A program made the position numbers and the translations under genes. 64,000 nucleotides of DNA from contig OV884009.1 in the NCBI GenBank assembly GCA_930367205.1, positions 33,923,841 to 33,987,840 on the forward strand, read 5' to 3'. Of the stretch, positions 46,230-55,905 are shown in pieces. Each line of letters begins with the position of its first letter. The stretch's first letter is position 1. Source of the DNA: Acanthosoma haemorrhoidale (taxonomy: Eukaryota; Arthropoda; Insecta; Hemiptera; Acanthosomatidae). Below the pieces are notes generated by a model. That model did no database searches. It had not been told where the DNA came from and was given only the letters and a program-made list of their open reading frames with translations.

Positions 46230-46345
46230 TAAGACTAAGGGACTTGCAGGGATGGTCAAGTTTCCAGACCACGCCTCCCGGGTTCGTATCCCGGTCTTAT
46301 CAATATCTTTTTTCTTAGCTAATAACTATAAAACTTGTAGGATTG
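46230..46345 (+). repeat. tRNA-like fold heading a SINE-like unit, copy 4
   Basis: Bases 46230-46299 (70 nt) begin with TAAGAC and end with GTCTTA, a 6-bp acceptor-like pairing. They contain a perfect T-arm, CCGGG TTCGTAT CCCGG, with the B box GGTTCGTATCC at 46281-46291. The D-arm/A-box region is poor and a clover-leaf anticodon arm is not convincing, so a functional tRNA is unlikely. The downstream TTTTTTCTTAGCTAATAACT links it to the SINE-like units near 3.3, 9.7 and 31.0 kb. Confidence 0.55.
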
Positions 46346-47164
46346 AGTGTCTTGTTATACTATTTCATTCCGTATTCGCAGGGTTTTCTCATAGAACTTG
46401 ATTGCCGATTTGTCAAAATGCAAACTAACAAGAGAGCTATAAATATTTCTGCTTTCGGGCGGGTTGTATGACTATCGGTCGAGTGGAAATGTGAGACGAC
46501 GGAAACCGGTCAGACGAGAAGAAGACACGACGGACGGGCAGACGTTGGCTCACAGACATTGTGTCATGTTGTGTAATCAGCCCTTCTAACGGACTCTCAT
46601 CCCGACCCAACCTCAATCCGAAAAATCTTTTTGGGAGCTTTTCGATTCAAGGAACTATTTAATAAAGTTTTCGTTGAAGTATTTGCCCCTTGATGGACTT
46701 TAATAAGTCCTTGTTTCCTTAAAGTTTAATCCTGCTATCCGGGAAGTGCTCTTCAAAATATTAGTAGGGTCAGGCTCTACTAATTGCTTTAGTAGCAATA
46801 ATCTTTGATAGTTCAGAATATTTTATTAATAATGGTATAAATTTACATTAGGAACAGGTGGTCTCTGCTTTATTTATTTGTATCAAAGATTATATTACGT
46901 GTTTTTTTTTTATTTTCCCCATCTCAAATCTTGTTACGCAAATATAAAGAAAATTGTATCTATTAAATAAATGTAATCGAAATAAAGGATGTAAAAAGCA
47001 AATGAACACGATTGAGAGAAGGACCAAGTTAATGGTCGCTTGTTAAATTATATATTGTAAAAAAAAAACTATTTTGAAAAACATTCATAGGTTTGTAGTT
47101 TATTCTTTACATTGTTACTAATTTTATTATTTATTATTTTGTAAATAAAAGATATCAAATATTT
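46346..47164. other. Unassigned; GC-rich block 46450-46620
   Basis: CGACGGAAACCGGTCAGACG and CACGACGGACGGGCAGACG are purine-rich and unlike the background. This may be part of an unidentified element. No gene is supported. Confidence 0.4.
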
Positions 47165-47290
47165 AGATGTTGTTTTACTTGTATTGTGTTTGATTGTTGG
47201 TCCTGAAGATGCCAGAATATGCGAAACGCCGACTCAAAATTAATACAATTTTTTTTGAGAGAGATACTAAAGCCTTCTTTGAAAATTTTG
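47165..47290 (+). repeat. Penelope-like terminus with hammerhead-like core, copy 3
   Basis: CCTGAAGATGCC at 47202 contains an exact CUGANGA box (CTGAAGA, 47203-47209). A spacer follows, then GCGAAACGCCG with GAAAC at 47223-47227. The following AATTAATACAATTTTTTTTG and AGAGATACTAAAGCC tail resembles the ends at 20.9 and 58.1 kb. The GC/GC pairing next to GAAAC is only 2 bp, so stem II is weak. Confidence 0.5.
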
Positions 47291-48091
47291 TTTTTTCACA
47301 AAGTGTAAAAAAAAACTACTTCTTATTCTTAATCTGATTAAAATAGTTATGAGTGGACTATGTGTTGGGATGACGGCGATTTCATTAACTGACGAAAGGT
47401 TGTCATATGAATGACTGTATCCGGGTGCGATAACAAGAAATATAGTGAGACATTTTGTATTAATGAGAATACAAACAAGATGCAGTTGTAAATAGTTTAT
47501 GAAATAATGCATACGATCAACAGTTTCTCAAAACTGTATAAAAATTGAGAATCTGTATTTATTTAAATGTTGTGGAAATGCGTTTTGTATATATTATCGC
47601 GTGGTTCAACTGCCATATTTAGAAGTTTTTTCAAAACCATAAATCTAATATTGTCACTCACGGTATTTCTGTTTTGTACGGCCATGTTCCCTGGTTGTCC
47701 TAGCGGCGTGCAATGGTACATGGAGGTTTTATTTGATAACCCTATGACATCAAACATGACTGTCAATCATAACTAATTACTTGGTTATAAAAAAATAAAT
47801 ATTATTCCGTTGAATTGGGTAGGGTATTAAATAAAATATAACTATGACATGTCCTGGCTAATGACATGTACTTCTGACCTGTCCTATTGGACTATAACAA
47901 TAAGATCTCGTTAAAAGTGTCATTAAAATTGTGTTCACTACTTTTCTTACTTAGTGGGATGATATTTCCCATGGAAATTGTATCTGTACCCCTTATATCC
48001 CAAAAATAAATGCAACCCTTAGAAAAAATGAAGGGCGATTATTGGTAGTAAAAATATAAATTTTTTCTTGTCATATTGAGTCCAAGTTCTT
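47291..48091. other. Unassigned AT-rich stretch
   Basis: Opposite-strand overlapping frames at 47563-47776 cover a slightly GC-richer patch with no recognisable motif. The minus-strand text near 47460-47520 faintly resembles repeat B. Confidence 0.45.
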
Positions 48092-48490
48092 ATCGTATAC
48101 AACCCTTTCAATCAAAAGTCCTGAGAGCAATAGCAAATGTCCCTTATTACGCCAGCAACCCTTATAATTATATAATTATATATATATATAAATTATATAT
48201 ATAAAAATATAATTATATAAGCAACCCTTCATAACGATCCTAATATACCCTACATTCTTGAACTCATCCCTTCCATGATCATGAAATTCCATAGTAACCT
48301 ATCCAACCACCCTAATCCCCTAGCAGAGTCATTGCACTGCACTACTCATCCCTATGATCCTCCTCGGAGACTAAAACGGCATTTGCCTCGTGACCTGCTA
48401 TAAATGCGTAACAGTGGGATCCCTGGCAATGGCCAGGGAGTTAACAGCCATGTGGATTTGGGAGGTCTCTGGGCTATATATATATACTCC
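48092..48490 (+). mobile_element. LINE-A fragment with palindromic insertion and UTR deletion
   Basis: ORF2 C-terminal sequence (FQSKVLRAIANV, then YILELIPSMIMKFHSNLSNH and RRLKRHLPRDLL) is followed by GATCCCTGGCAATGGCCAG. The sequence then jumps to GCCATGTGGATTTGGGAGG, skipping about 120 bp of the UTR. It ends in CTGGGCTATATATATATAC. The terminal TTGTAATTTTATC block is absent. A 56-bp AT palindrome interrupts the ORF2 part. Confidence 0.85.
48154..48229. repeat. 56-bp AT palindrome flanked by a 10-bp direct repeat
   Basis: AGCAACCCTT occurs at 48154-48163 and 48220-48229. Between them lies a self-complementary ATAATTATATAATTATATAT type sequence. In other LINE-A copies this position reads CAGCAACAAAACCCTTCATA without the insert. 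Confidence 0.8.
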
Positions 48491-50665
48491 ATAAATTCAA
48501 CTTCCTGGTGGTGTAATTCGATTTGGAGGCTGTTAAATATTTATTATAATATATGTATATGTTTTTATAGATGTTCACCCTTTTTTATGTCATTTGCTTT
48601 TGTCAGTGCAAATTGGCTCATATAATGTAAGATACTATTCGAGTCCTGTGAGGCTGCCAAAAAGTTCATTTTTACATCACAGCTGAGGTACGACGACAAA
48701 ATTAGTCCCTTTATTCAGATCATGCGTGGGATATGCCCTTATTTATAGACGGTGGTACTGCCGGAGGGGTTCCTCTGCAAGAAAGCCGTGAGCATTCTGA
48801 AAATTAGCGGAGGTCCGTCTGGCGTTTTTCCCTGATTTTGTGCCAATCCGTTTTGTTTTTTTTCGTGCAACGAAGACAAGGACTGCTGAGAACTGCGCCA
48901 CTGTTACTCTCAGTATAGGAGGTCGGCAAATAGTTTTCGTCGGAAGAAAATCATTATGCTCGTGTAAACTAGAGGTTTAAAACGGTTTTCTTAAACTGAT
49001 ATTTGTGTAGTTCAATGAAGGCATTGTTTATATAATCAAGAGTGGCGTTGTTTTTAGTCTAGATGCATTGCATATTAGCACAAGATTGTGTTTAGTATTT
49101 ATATATTAGAAATAAATTGATTTTAATTTGAAGGTTTAAAACAACAAAGTTAAACATTGGACGTGTAAACGTGCTACAAACCTACTCTTCGTAGTCTGAG
49201 TAAAATACAGTGTCCGTAACGAGGTTCCAACTTTGAATTTTTAACGTTTACTGAGCCAAAATATATACATGCTATCGAATAATGATTATTTATTTATTAA
49301 TTTATTAATGTTTATTTAGTATATTTTTTATAAGTTAAATAAACATTTTAAATTCAATTAAATTCATTTTACCAAATTTAAAGCCATTACCTTTTTGTGT
49401 ACACAGCTACTATAAGGGTTGCTAAAATCCTTCTATAGCTGTGGAACGCTATTTTATGTGTAATGTCATGTGATCTTTATCGAACTTTATGTGTAATTAC
49501 GTATATATAAATAATTATTAGTATTAATGTGAGATCGATCCATTTTTTTAGTAATTATTTGCGAAATATAAAAAAAAAAAAAAACGATTTCAATCGATTC
49601 TTGCCAATATACTCAGTCTAGAAGAGTGGGTCTTGTTTATTCGGTGAGAATATCGCAAGATGCTATGTTTTATCGAAGTAGACTACAACGTAGTCTACGT
49701 TAATAATTATTTTTTTAAGAGAAATAATATTTAAAAAGCCGGGATGAAAAATAAGGAAGGGGAGGTATGTTTATAATTAGTTCATGATTTAATTAATTCC
49801 TTCTTTATACATTTTTTTAAATTATATATTAATTGCATTTTGTCAAACGACGAAATGAAAATCAATAAACAATTTTAATAAACCCGCAATGGTCGCCATA
49901 TTGTCCGCAGGCTCGTATTACTGTTAACTTTTCACAAATGTCCATCGTGAATAAAATATCCCGTTTATTTATTCCTCATTATATCATCATCATGTATGAA
50001 TAATGATTAGATAAATATTTTGTTTTGAATACCAGTCGAAGCAAATGATAAGCATTGATAAGCGGCCGAAGTCGCAGGTATTGTTGAGTACCAGTAATAT
50101 ATTTAAGCCACTTTTCATTTCGAGGTCATGTTAGATAAAATGTAACTTAAAAGGAGACTGGGAAATCCGAAGTTTCACTAAGTACCCAAATTTCAGCGGT
50201 ATTTTATACACGTTTAAAATCAACAGTTGGTTGTATTGAAATATGAATGGTATACAATTAGTTTTAGTTACTTGATAATTATTCAAACACTAACGATACA
50301 GAACACACAAGTATAAAGTCAAATCTTCTAAATGATAAGGACAGGCTGGGTTGAACCGTTATTGAATTGTGTCTTGAAAATCTAGAAAAAATCATAATTC
50401 GATTTTTAGAAAAAAAAATTTCTATTATGGAATTTTAAACGCGAAAAAGAAATTCTCGGTAGTGAAGAAAAACATATTTATAATTAATCATCCCCTCCAC
50501 AAAATTTTTAATGATTTCAATCTTTTTTACTTCTTATCCGTCTTCCTTTTAAAAATAAGTTTTAATTAGTATAATATTGGTCTTGTCGAATTTAGTTGCG
50601 CTATTTCGAGGTAATTATATTGCAGGATATTGACTAGAGAATTCGAGATTGTTTAATTAAATATT
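48491..50665. other. AT-rich non-coding stretch
   Basis: A GC-richer patch at 48640-48960 (GGTGGTACTGCCGGAGG, GAAAGCCGTGAGC) has no open frame of note. No gene is supported up to the LINE. Confidence 0.5.
49678..49698. other. Perfect 9-bp hairpin
   Basis: GTAGACTAC AAC GTAGTCTAC is a perfect inverted repeat with a 3-base loop, isolated in AT-rich DNA. It is followed by ATTATTTTTTT, so it could resemble a terminator fold, but no transcript context is known. Confidence 0.7.
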
Positions 50666-50679
50666 AATATGCTCTCTCT

Positions 50680-51063
50680 GTATGTGCCTTGTGTCAGCAA
50701 GACCACCCTGCCAACTACAAAGGCTGCGAGGCATATAAAGTGCTGAAGAACCGCCTCCAACAACAACGCCGCCCACTCGTGGTAGAACAAGCAGTGAAAC
50801 CGCGAAGCGTTCCAGCCAGAGAAGTGAATGACTCCACTTCATTCGCCAACATAGTGTCAGGTGGACGCAAGACATTATCCGAGGCACCGCCTCCTCCCCT
50901 CCCTCAACCACAGCATTTACCTCAAATTCCTCCCCCTCCCAACTCCACAGATCTCACTAGCCTTCTTACATCCTTTCTCACCGACTTCAGAACTCTTATC
51001 ACTCCTCTTATTTCACTGCTCACCAACCTTGTTTCCCACCTCATTCCAAGCTCTCCCAAATGA
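50680..51063 (+). CDS. LINE-A ORF1 (Gag-like), 3' part only
   Basis: ORF1 proteins of Jockey-clade LINEs are RNA-binding, Gag-like proteins that coat the transcript. Here only the C-terminal ~127 codons remain. The first residues form a zinc knuckle, CALCQQDHPANYKGC, with CX2CX3HX6C spacing typical of the last knuckle in Jockey Gag. A basic glutamine/arginine-rich stretch follows (VLKNRLQQQRRP). Then comes FANIVSGG, a proline-rich segment (PPPPLPQPQHLPQIPPPP) and a hydrophobic, leucine-rich C-terminus. The start is missing because the element is 5'-truncated, so no initiator can be given. The stop TGA (51061-51063) overlaps the ORF2 ATG as ATGA, which suggests ORF2 translation by termination-reinitiation. 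Confidence 0.85.
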   Translation, partial: VCALCQQDHPANYKGCEAYKVLKNRLQQQRRPLVVEQAVKPRSVPAREVNDSTSFANIVSGGRKTLSEAPPPPLPQPQHLPQIPPPPNSTDLTSLLTSFLTDFRTLITPLISLLTNLVSHLIPSSPK

Positions 51064-53747
51064 ATAAAAAACCCTTAACTATCCTTCTTTGGAATGCCAA
51101 TGGTGTTCGAAATCACACAAACGAACTGACAACATTACTAAATGAAAAAAACATTGACGTTGCACTCATTACTGAAACGCGACTGACTGCTAACAGATCC
51201 CTCAAAATCCCACAGTACCAGATTTACAGAACAGACCACCCTGATGGAACATCACATGCTGGTACTGCTGTCCTTATCCACCATTCCCTTTCCCACCACA
51301 TCGTCCCATTGATTGCCCATGATTTCCTACAAGCCACAGCTGTGTCAATCCGCACATTTTCCTTCCCCCTCACCATAGCTGCAGCGTATTGTCCACCTAA
51401 CAAGTCTATTTCCAACTCACAATTTACCTCCTTTCTTAACTCAATTGGACATCACTACCTTGTGGGTGGAGATTTCAACGCAAAGCACCAACAGTGGGGC
51501 TCTAGAACCACCAACTCCCGAGGGCGAGCTTTGTTATCTGCACTCTTATCCACAAACTCCACCCCTCTCCCTCCTCAGACTCCTACCTATTGGCCTGCAG
51601 ATCCCTATCGAAATCCTGACATCCTTGATTTCTTCATCCACCATGGAATAGGATCGATAAATTCGTCCACTACACGGCTCGATGACCTGTCGTCCGACCA
51701 TAGCCCTCTACTCCTCACTCTTTCGTTACACCCCATCCCCAAACTACCTCCTCCCTCATTCATCAGAGGTCCAGTCGACTGGGACCACTTCCGTGAACTT
51801 CTAACTAATTCCATTGACCTCAAAGTTACCCTAAAAACACCTCATGATCTAGACCATGCCGTACATTCCCTTACTACCTTAATCCAACAATGTGCATGGA
51901 ATGCTTCAAAGCCTCGACCTTCCCCGTATGCCCAGAACAAAACTTCTTTACCTCAAAACCTACTCGACCTTATCCACATCAAACGCCGCTCCAAAGCCTT
52001 ATGGCAAAGAACCCGACACCCTGCCGATCGCCGCTGTTACAATCAAAACTGTAAATTGTTAAAGCGAGAGTTGGCAACCTTCCGATCCCAAACATTTAAT
52101 TCTTACCTATCCTCTTTATCCACTCAGGACAACTCTCTTTGGAGAGCTACCCAAAATATCCTAAAATACCATTATGTATCACATCCACTTCGTCGTGGCG
52201 ATGGGTCCTGGGCTGCGTCAGATGGAGAGAGATCTGAAGCATTCGCACAGCACCTCTCACATACTTTCACACCTCATCCCAACCAGCATAATCCATCCCA
52301 CGATACGAAGGTCGAAGATTTCCTTATTTCTCCGATTCCTCTTTCACTTCCTCCAAAGGCAGTCAATCCCTCCGAGGTCCAATACCACTTAAAAAACCTA
52401 CCACTCCGTAAATCTCCTGGATACGATCTTCTCACTGCTCAGATCCTTCGACAACTCCCACCCAAAGCAATAATTTTCCTCACCTATATATTTAATTGTA
52501 TCCTTAGAACCACCCACTACCCACTTCTCTGGAAATATTCCATTATCGTCCTCTTTCAGAAACCTGGAAAGTCCCCAAATGATCCCTCATCTTACCGCCC
52601 AATCAGTCTACTTCCAATCCTTTCAAAAGTTTTTGAAAGAATCCTACTCAAACGCCTTTTGCCTATAGTTGAATCCAAAAACCTTCTTCCTAACCATCAA
52701 TTTGGCTTTCGCTTCAGACACTCCACTGCTCAACAAGGCCTTCGCGTTGTTGACCATATATCCTCCGCACTTGAAAGCAAACACTACTGCACGGGTGCTT
52801 TCTTGGACGTAGCTCAGGCTTTTGACCGGGTATGGCACCCAGGTTTGCTTTACAAACTAAAAATCTCCTTACCGCAGACCCTTTATCTAATCCTTCAATC
52901 CTATCTGTCTAACAGGTTCTTTCGGGTCCGTTGTGGTTCAGAATACTCCGATTATTACCCCATAGAAGCAGGAGTTCCTCAAGGCAGCGTCCTTGGCCCT
53001 ATCCTGTATACCCTTTTCACTGCTGACATTCCGTTAAGTCCTAGCACCTTCCTTGCAACTTTTGCTGACGACACAGCAATTCTCTCGTCACATCCCAATC
53101 CGTCAACGGCATCCTACAACCTCCAAAATCACCTCACTAAGATAGAGAAGTGGTGCAACATCTGGCGCATCAAGGTCAATGAAGGCAAATGCGTTCACAC
53201 CACATTTACTCTCCGTCGAGGATCCTGCCCGTCCGTAACCTTCAATTCAATTCCGCTTCCCATGTCCAATACAGTTAGATATCTAGGTTTTCATCTAGAC
53301 AAAAGACTGACTTGGAACCCTCACACAAGACTTAAAAGACAAGAATCGAACAGACGGTTTGGACAGTTATACAGACTACTGAACAGAAACTCTAACCTCA
53401 CACTAGAAAACAAACTCCACGTATACAAACAGTTATTAAAACCAATTTGGACTTACGGAATAGAGTTATGGGGGACAGCCAAACCATCGAACATCAAACG
53501 TATCCAAACATTCCAATCCAAAGTCCTCAGAACCATAGTCAACGCACCCTTTTATATTAAAAACTCATCCCTTCACAGAGATCTCCATGTACCAACTGTC
53601 CTCGACCTTATACCCTCAAGATTTTCCAAATTTCACCAAAACCTTTCCGCACATCCGAATCCTTTGGTCGACTCCATATCCAGTAACATTCATCCTTACA
53701 ATCCTCCTCGACGCCTAAAACGGCGGTGGCCTCGCGACCTATTATAA
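51060..53747 (+). CDS. LINE-A ORF2: endonuclease-reverse transcriptase (Jockey clade)
   Basis: This is an 895-residue protein with no internal stop, close to the usual length of Jockey ORF2. It nicks the target and primes reverse transcription of the element RNA there. The APE-type endonuclease spans about residues 5-220, with WNANG (11-15), ITETRL with catalytic Glu39, GGDFNAKH (136-143) and SSDHSP with Asp213-His214. The reverse transcriptase spans about 470-740: SYRPISLLP (Tyr512), QFGFR, LDVAQAFD with catalytic Asp583, GVPQGSVLGP from Gly638, and FADDT at 668-672 with both catalytic aspartates. LGFHLDKRLTWNPH follows. The C-terminus has no RNase H domain, as is usual for Jockey, and ends in a NIHPYNPPRRLKRRWPRDLL basic tail that is conserved in the fragments elsewhere in the window. 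The ATG start is supported by its overlap with the ORF1 stop. All catalytic residues I can check are present, so the enzyme may be active. Confidence 0.95.
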   Translation: MNKKPLTILLWNANGVRNHTNELTTLLNEKNIDVALITETRLTANRSLKIPQYQIYRTDHPDGTSHAGTAVLIHHSLSHHIVPLIAHDFLQATAVSIRTFSFPLTIAAAYCPPNKSISNSQFTSFLNSIGHHYLVGGDFNAKHQQWGSRTTNSRGRALLSALLSTNSTPLPPQTPTYWPADPYRNPDILDFFIHHGIGSINSSTTRLDDLSSDHSPLLLTLSLHPIPKLPPPSFIRGPVDWDHFRELLTNSIDLKVTLKTPHDLDHAVHSLTTLIQQCAWNASKPRPSPYAQNKTSLPQNLLDLIHIKRRSKALWQRTRHPADRRCYNQNCKLLKRELATFRSQTFNSYLSSLSTQDNSLWRATQNILKYHYVSHPLRRGDGSWAASDGERSEAFAQHLSHTFTPHPNQHNPSHDTKVEDFLISPIPLSLPPKAVNPSEVQYHLKNLPLRKSPGYDLLTAQILRQLPPKAIIFLTYIFNCILRTTHYPLLWKYSIIVLFQKPGKSPNDPSSYRPISLLPILSKVFERILLKRLLPIVESKNLLPNHQFGFRFRHSTAQQGLRVVDHISSALESKHYCTGAFLDVAQAFDRVWHPGLLYKLKISLPQTLYLILQSYLSNRFFRVRCGSEYSDYYPIEAGVPQGSVLGPILYTLFTADIPLSPSTFLATFADDTAILSSHPNPSTASYNLQNHLTKIEKWCNIWRIKVNEGKCVHTTFTLRRGSCPSVTFNSIPLPMSNTVRYLGFHLDKRLTWNPHTRLKRQESNRRFGQLYRLLNRNSNLTLENKLHVYKQLLKPIWTYGIELWGTAKPSNIKRIQTFQSKVLRTIVNAPFYIKNSSLHRDLHVPTVLDLIPSRFSKFHQNLSAHPNPLVDSISSNIHPYNPPRRLKRRWPRDLL

Positions 53748-54095
53748 ATAGACATTCTATGTCATGGGGTCCTGGCACTGGCCATCATCCCCACTCATGT
53801 CCTGAGCGTGTGTGGCTCTCTTGCCCTCTCTGTGGCCTGCGCCGGATGGTGCCACGGCCGGAGAGGGGGCGGGGGGAGCTTCGCTGCTTCCGGCCTTTCC
53901 GCCAGCTTGCTGGGGGATTGGCTTCGGGGGCGGGGGGGCTCCTGGGCTGAATCTGTATGTATATAGGTATGAATGGACTGTATATAGGTATAAATGGAAT
54001 TGTATATAAGGTATGAATGATCTCTCAGCACAATTATTAATGCTGGAAAAGGCAAATTGTAATTTTTTTCAATAAAGAATTTATATATAAAAAAA
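53748..54095 (+). other. LINE-A 3'UTR with GTATGAATG tandem units
   Basis: The UTR opens with a CTGGCACTGGCCA hairpin-like string and CATGTCCTGAGCGTGTGTGG, both conserved in the fragment subfamily. A very GC-rich core follows (CGGCCGGAGAGGGGGCGGGG, CGGGGGGGCTCCTGGGCTG). Next are three imperfect ~22-bp units ending in GTATGAATGG, GTATAAATGG and GTATGAATGA (53955-54020). The end is GGCAAATTGTAATTTTTTTC. The hairpin and terminal block are candidates for recognition by ORF2 protein during target-primed reverse transcription. Confidence 0.75.
54071..54076 (+). promoter_or_regulatory. LINE-A polyadenylation signal
   Basis: AATAAA about 20 bp before the A-rich tail of the element. The same hexamer ends the fragments at 11276, 26700 and 39021. 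Confidence 0.75.
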
Positions 54096-54107
54096 AATAT
54101 GCTCTCT

Positions 54108-54526
54108 GTCATATGCCGTAGTCAGAGAAACAAGTTAGACCAGTCCAAAAGGATTTGATGATCATTGAAGCAATAAAAAGTGTGGTAAAAGTTTTTATAA
54201 AGTATACCTCATCAGTGATTTTCCATGGAAACCTATTGTAAGTTTAAAGCTTATTGGAGGACTACCGGAGGCTTTCGAGCCTCAACAAACTTTTTTTTTT
54301 AATAATTGACGTTTTAATATTATTTATTCTAATTTGACTGTCGATTTTGGGGCAGTTGAAAAAAAACGTATTGTTATTCGAAAAATACAAACGATTTAAT
54401 TATATCTGCCTTTTCAAAATTAGCAATAATTAGCGAGTTCAAACTATTTGTAGTTGAGTATTTTTGTGAACTATATGAGTATGTATGCGTAAAAGAAAAC
54501 TTTGGTTTATTATTTAAAACACCGAA
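54108..54526. other. AT-rich non-coding stretch
   Basis: No feature found. Confidence 0.5.
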
Positions 54527-54582
54527 ACCATTTATCAAAATTATTCCTTGCCATATTAGGGCGTATTGTAATTTTTCAAATT
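54527..54582 (+). mobile_element. LINE-A 3' terminal scrap
   Basis: CCATTTATCAAAATTATTCC then TTAGGGCGTATTGTAATTTTT matches the last ~55 bp of the family (CATTTATCACAATTACTTAT, GGCAGATTGTAATTTTATC) with changes. It lies 420 bp from the main element. Confidence 0.6.
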
Positions 54583-55399
54583 ATTGTTTTTCAAAAGTTT
54601 AAAAGATATTTTTATATAAATAAATACGCATAAGAATAAAAGAAACCTAGCATTATAGTAAACCTGAATCACAGCCTTCGTAATTCGTTAAGTGTTATGT
54701 AAAAATATGTATAAAATGTAAGACTAGGTATGCAAAGAAATAATTCTCGATTTCGTTAGATTATTAGCCTTATCACACAAAACATTCTCTTTTATTAGCT
54801 TATTGTTTTTAACATAAATATTTTCATCTCCATGTTGGGCATATTTAATGTTGTTTTTCTTCATTTCCTTTATCCTGCATTTTATAAATCATTGTTTAAA
54901 TGTTTAGAACATGACGTGAACAAAAGGATTTATCTACCTGCCTACCTGCTAGAGCGTAGAAAGTGATGCATCCGCAGCGAGTGTTGTATTGTCATTATGT
55001 AGAGTCCTTGTACTGCATAAGTTCTGATTACTGTTACGATTGCGAAATGGAATAGACCTGTCGGTTCTATCCGTTGCCCAATTTCAAAATCTTCAACAGT
55101 CCGGCAGACCTTGTCGACGAAACCAGATTTGCTTAAAAATCCGAATTTTATAATGACTGGGTGTCCTCGTTACACATGTCTCCAATCCCGAAAATGTGAA
55201 CCTTGTCATAAAGGGATCGAAAACCCCCAAATCTTGAGCTAACGCATTTGAAAAATCACTTCTGGATAACTATCTGTCTAGTGATTAACTAAAAAATTGC
55301 TCATTGGCACGTTAATTTTTTTGCTAGAGAATTCGAAAGTTGTAATTTTGAGAAACTAGTTTTGAGAATAATGTACCAATGTATTTACTATACTATTTT
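54583..55399. other. Unassigned
   Basis: GC-richer text at 54930-55200 (GATGCATCCGCAGCGAGTG, CCTTGTCGACGAAACC) lacks an open frame and is unassigned. Confidence 0.4.
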
Positions 55400-55905
55400 T
55401 TTTTTTTATATGTTAAAAAATATAGATTCTACAAACGAATCTATTCACAATTAATTGCTTCATTATATTTCCTGTAACCAAGTGTGGTTATCTCTCAATC
55501 TAAATTTTGGTTTTCTTTTCTTATTTTTTTTTTTTCTTTGTTGTTTCATATCCCCTTGTTACAAAATTAATATATTTTACAAAATATAGATTTTACAAAC
55601 GAATCTATTCTCAATTGTCTCATTATATTTCCTGTAGCTTGGCTAAATTTTATACAAATTCTGTTTTCTACTAATTGTGATCTGCATTGTACAAAAGTAC
55701 AACGATGTACATTATACATTAATGGACTGAATTTATTAAAAGTGATGGGGCTCACCTTATTAGTCGTAGACTTTTAACTTACTTACTTAGATAAACTAAC
55801 TTACATCTAACAACAAAAACTTAAACTAAATCTTAACCTAATTTTCCCCGACAGTCTGGGGCCATCGATATGGGAAGGGTGGTGGGGTCATAGTGTTAAA
55901 CAATG
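55400..55905 (+). repeat. Dispersed repeat B, copy 3, with duplicated 5' part
   Basis: 55550-55905 matches the complement of 45590-45965 closely. The beginning of the repeat (ATATAGATTYTACAAACGAA, CATTATATTTCCTGTA) also occurs once more at 55420-55480. This copy therefore carries a partial tandem duplication of about 155 bp. Confidence 0.75.

Larger units (their letters stand above)
50666..54107 (+). mobile_element. LINE-A, 5'-truncated Jockey-like retrotransposon with intact ORF2
   Basis: AATATGCTCTCT at 50666-50677 is repeated exactly at 54096-54107, giving a 12-bp target-site duplication around an insertion of about 3.4 kb (50678-54095). The insertion starts inside the ORF1 zinc knuckle, as expected from incomplete reverse transcription. 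It carries ORF2 complete, a GC-rich 3'UTR, GTATGAATG-type tandem units, AATAAA and a short A-rich tail. The base composition of the coding part is clearly GC-richer than the flanks. An unbroken ORF2 and an identical target duplication point to a recent insertion. Lacking the 5' end and most of ORF1, the copy should not be autonomous. Confidence 0.95.

Noticed and set aside
47563..47776. Opposed 67- and 69-codon frames
   Set aside because: Symmetrical openness on both strands and no motif; likely chance.
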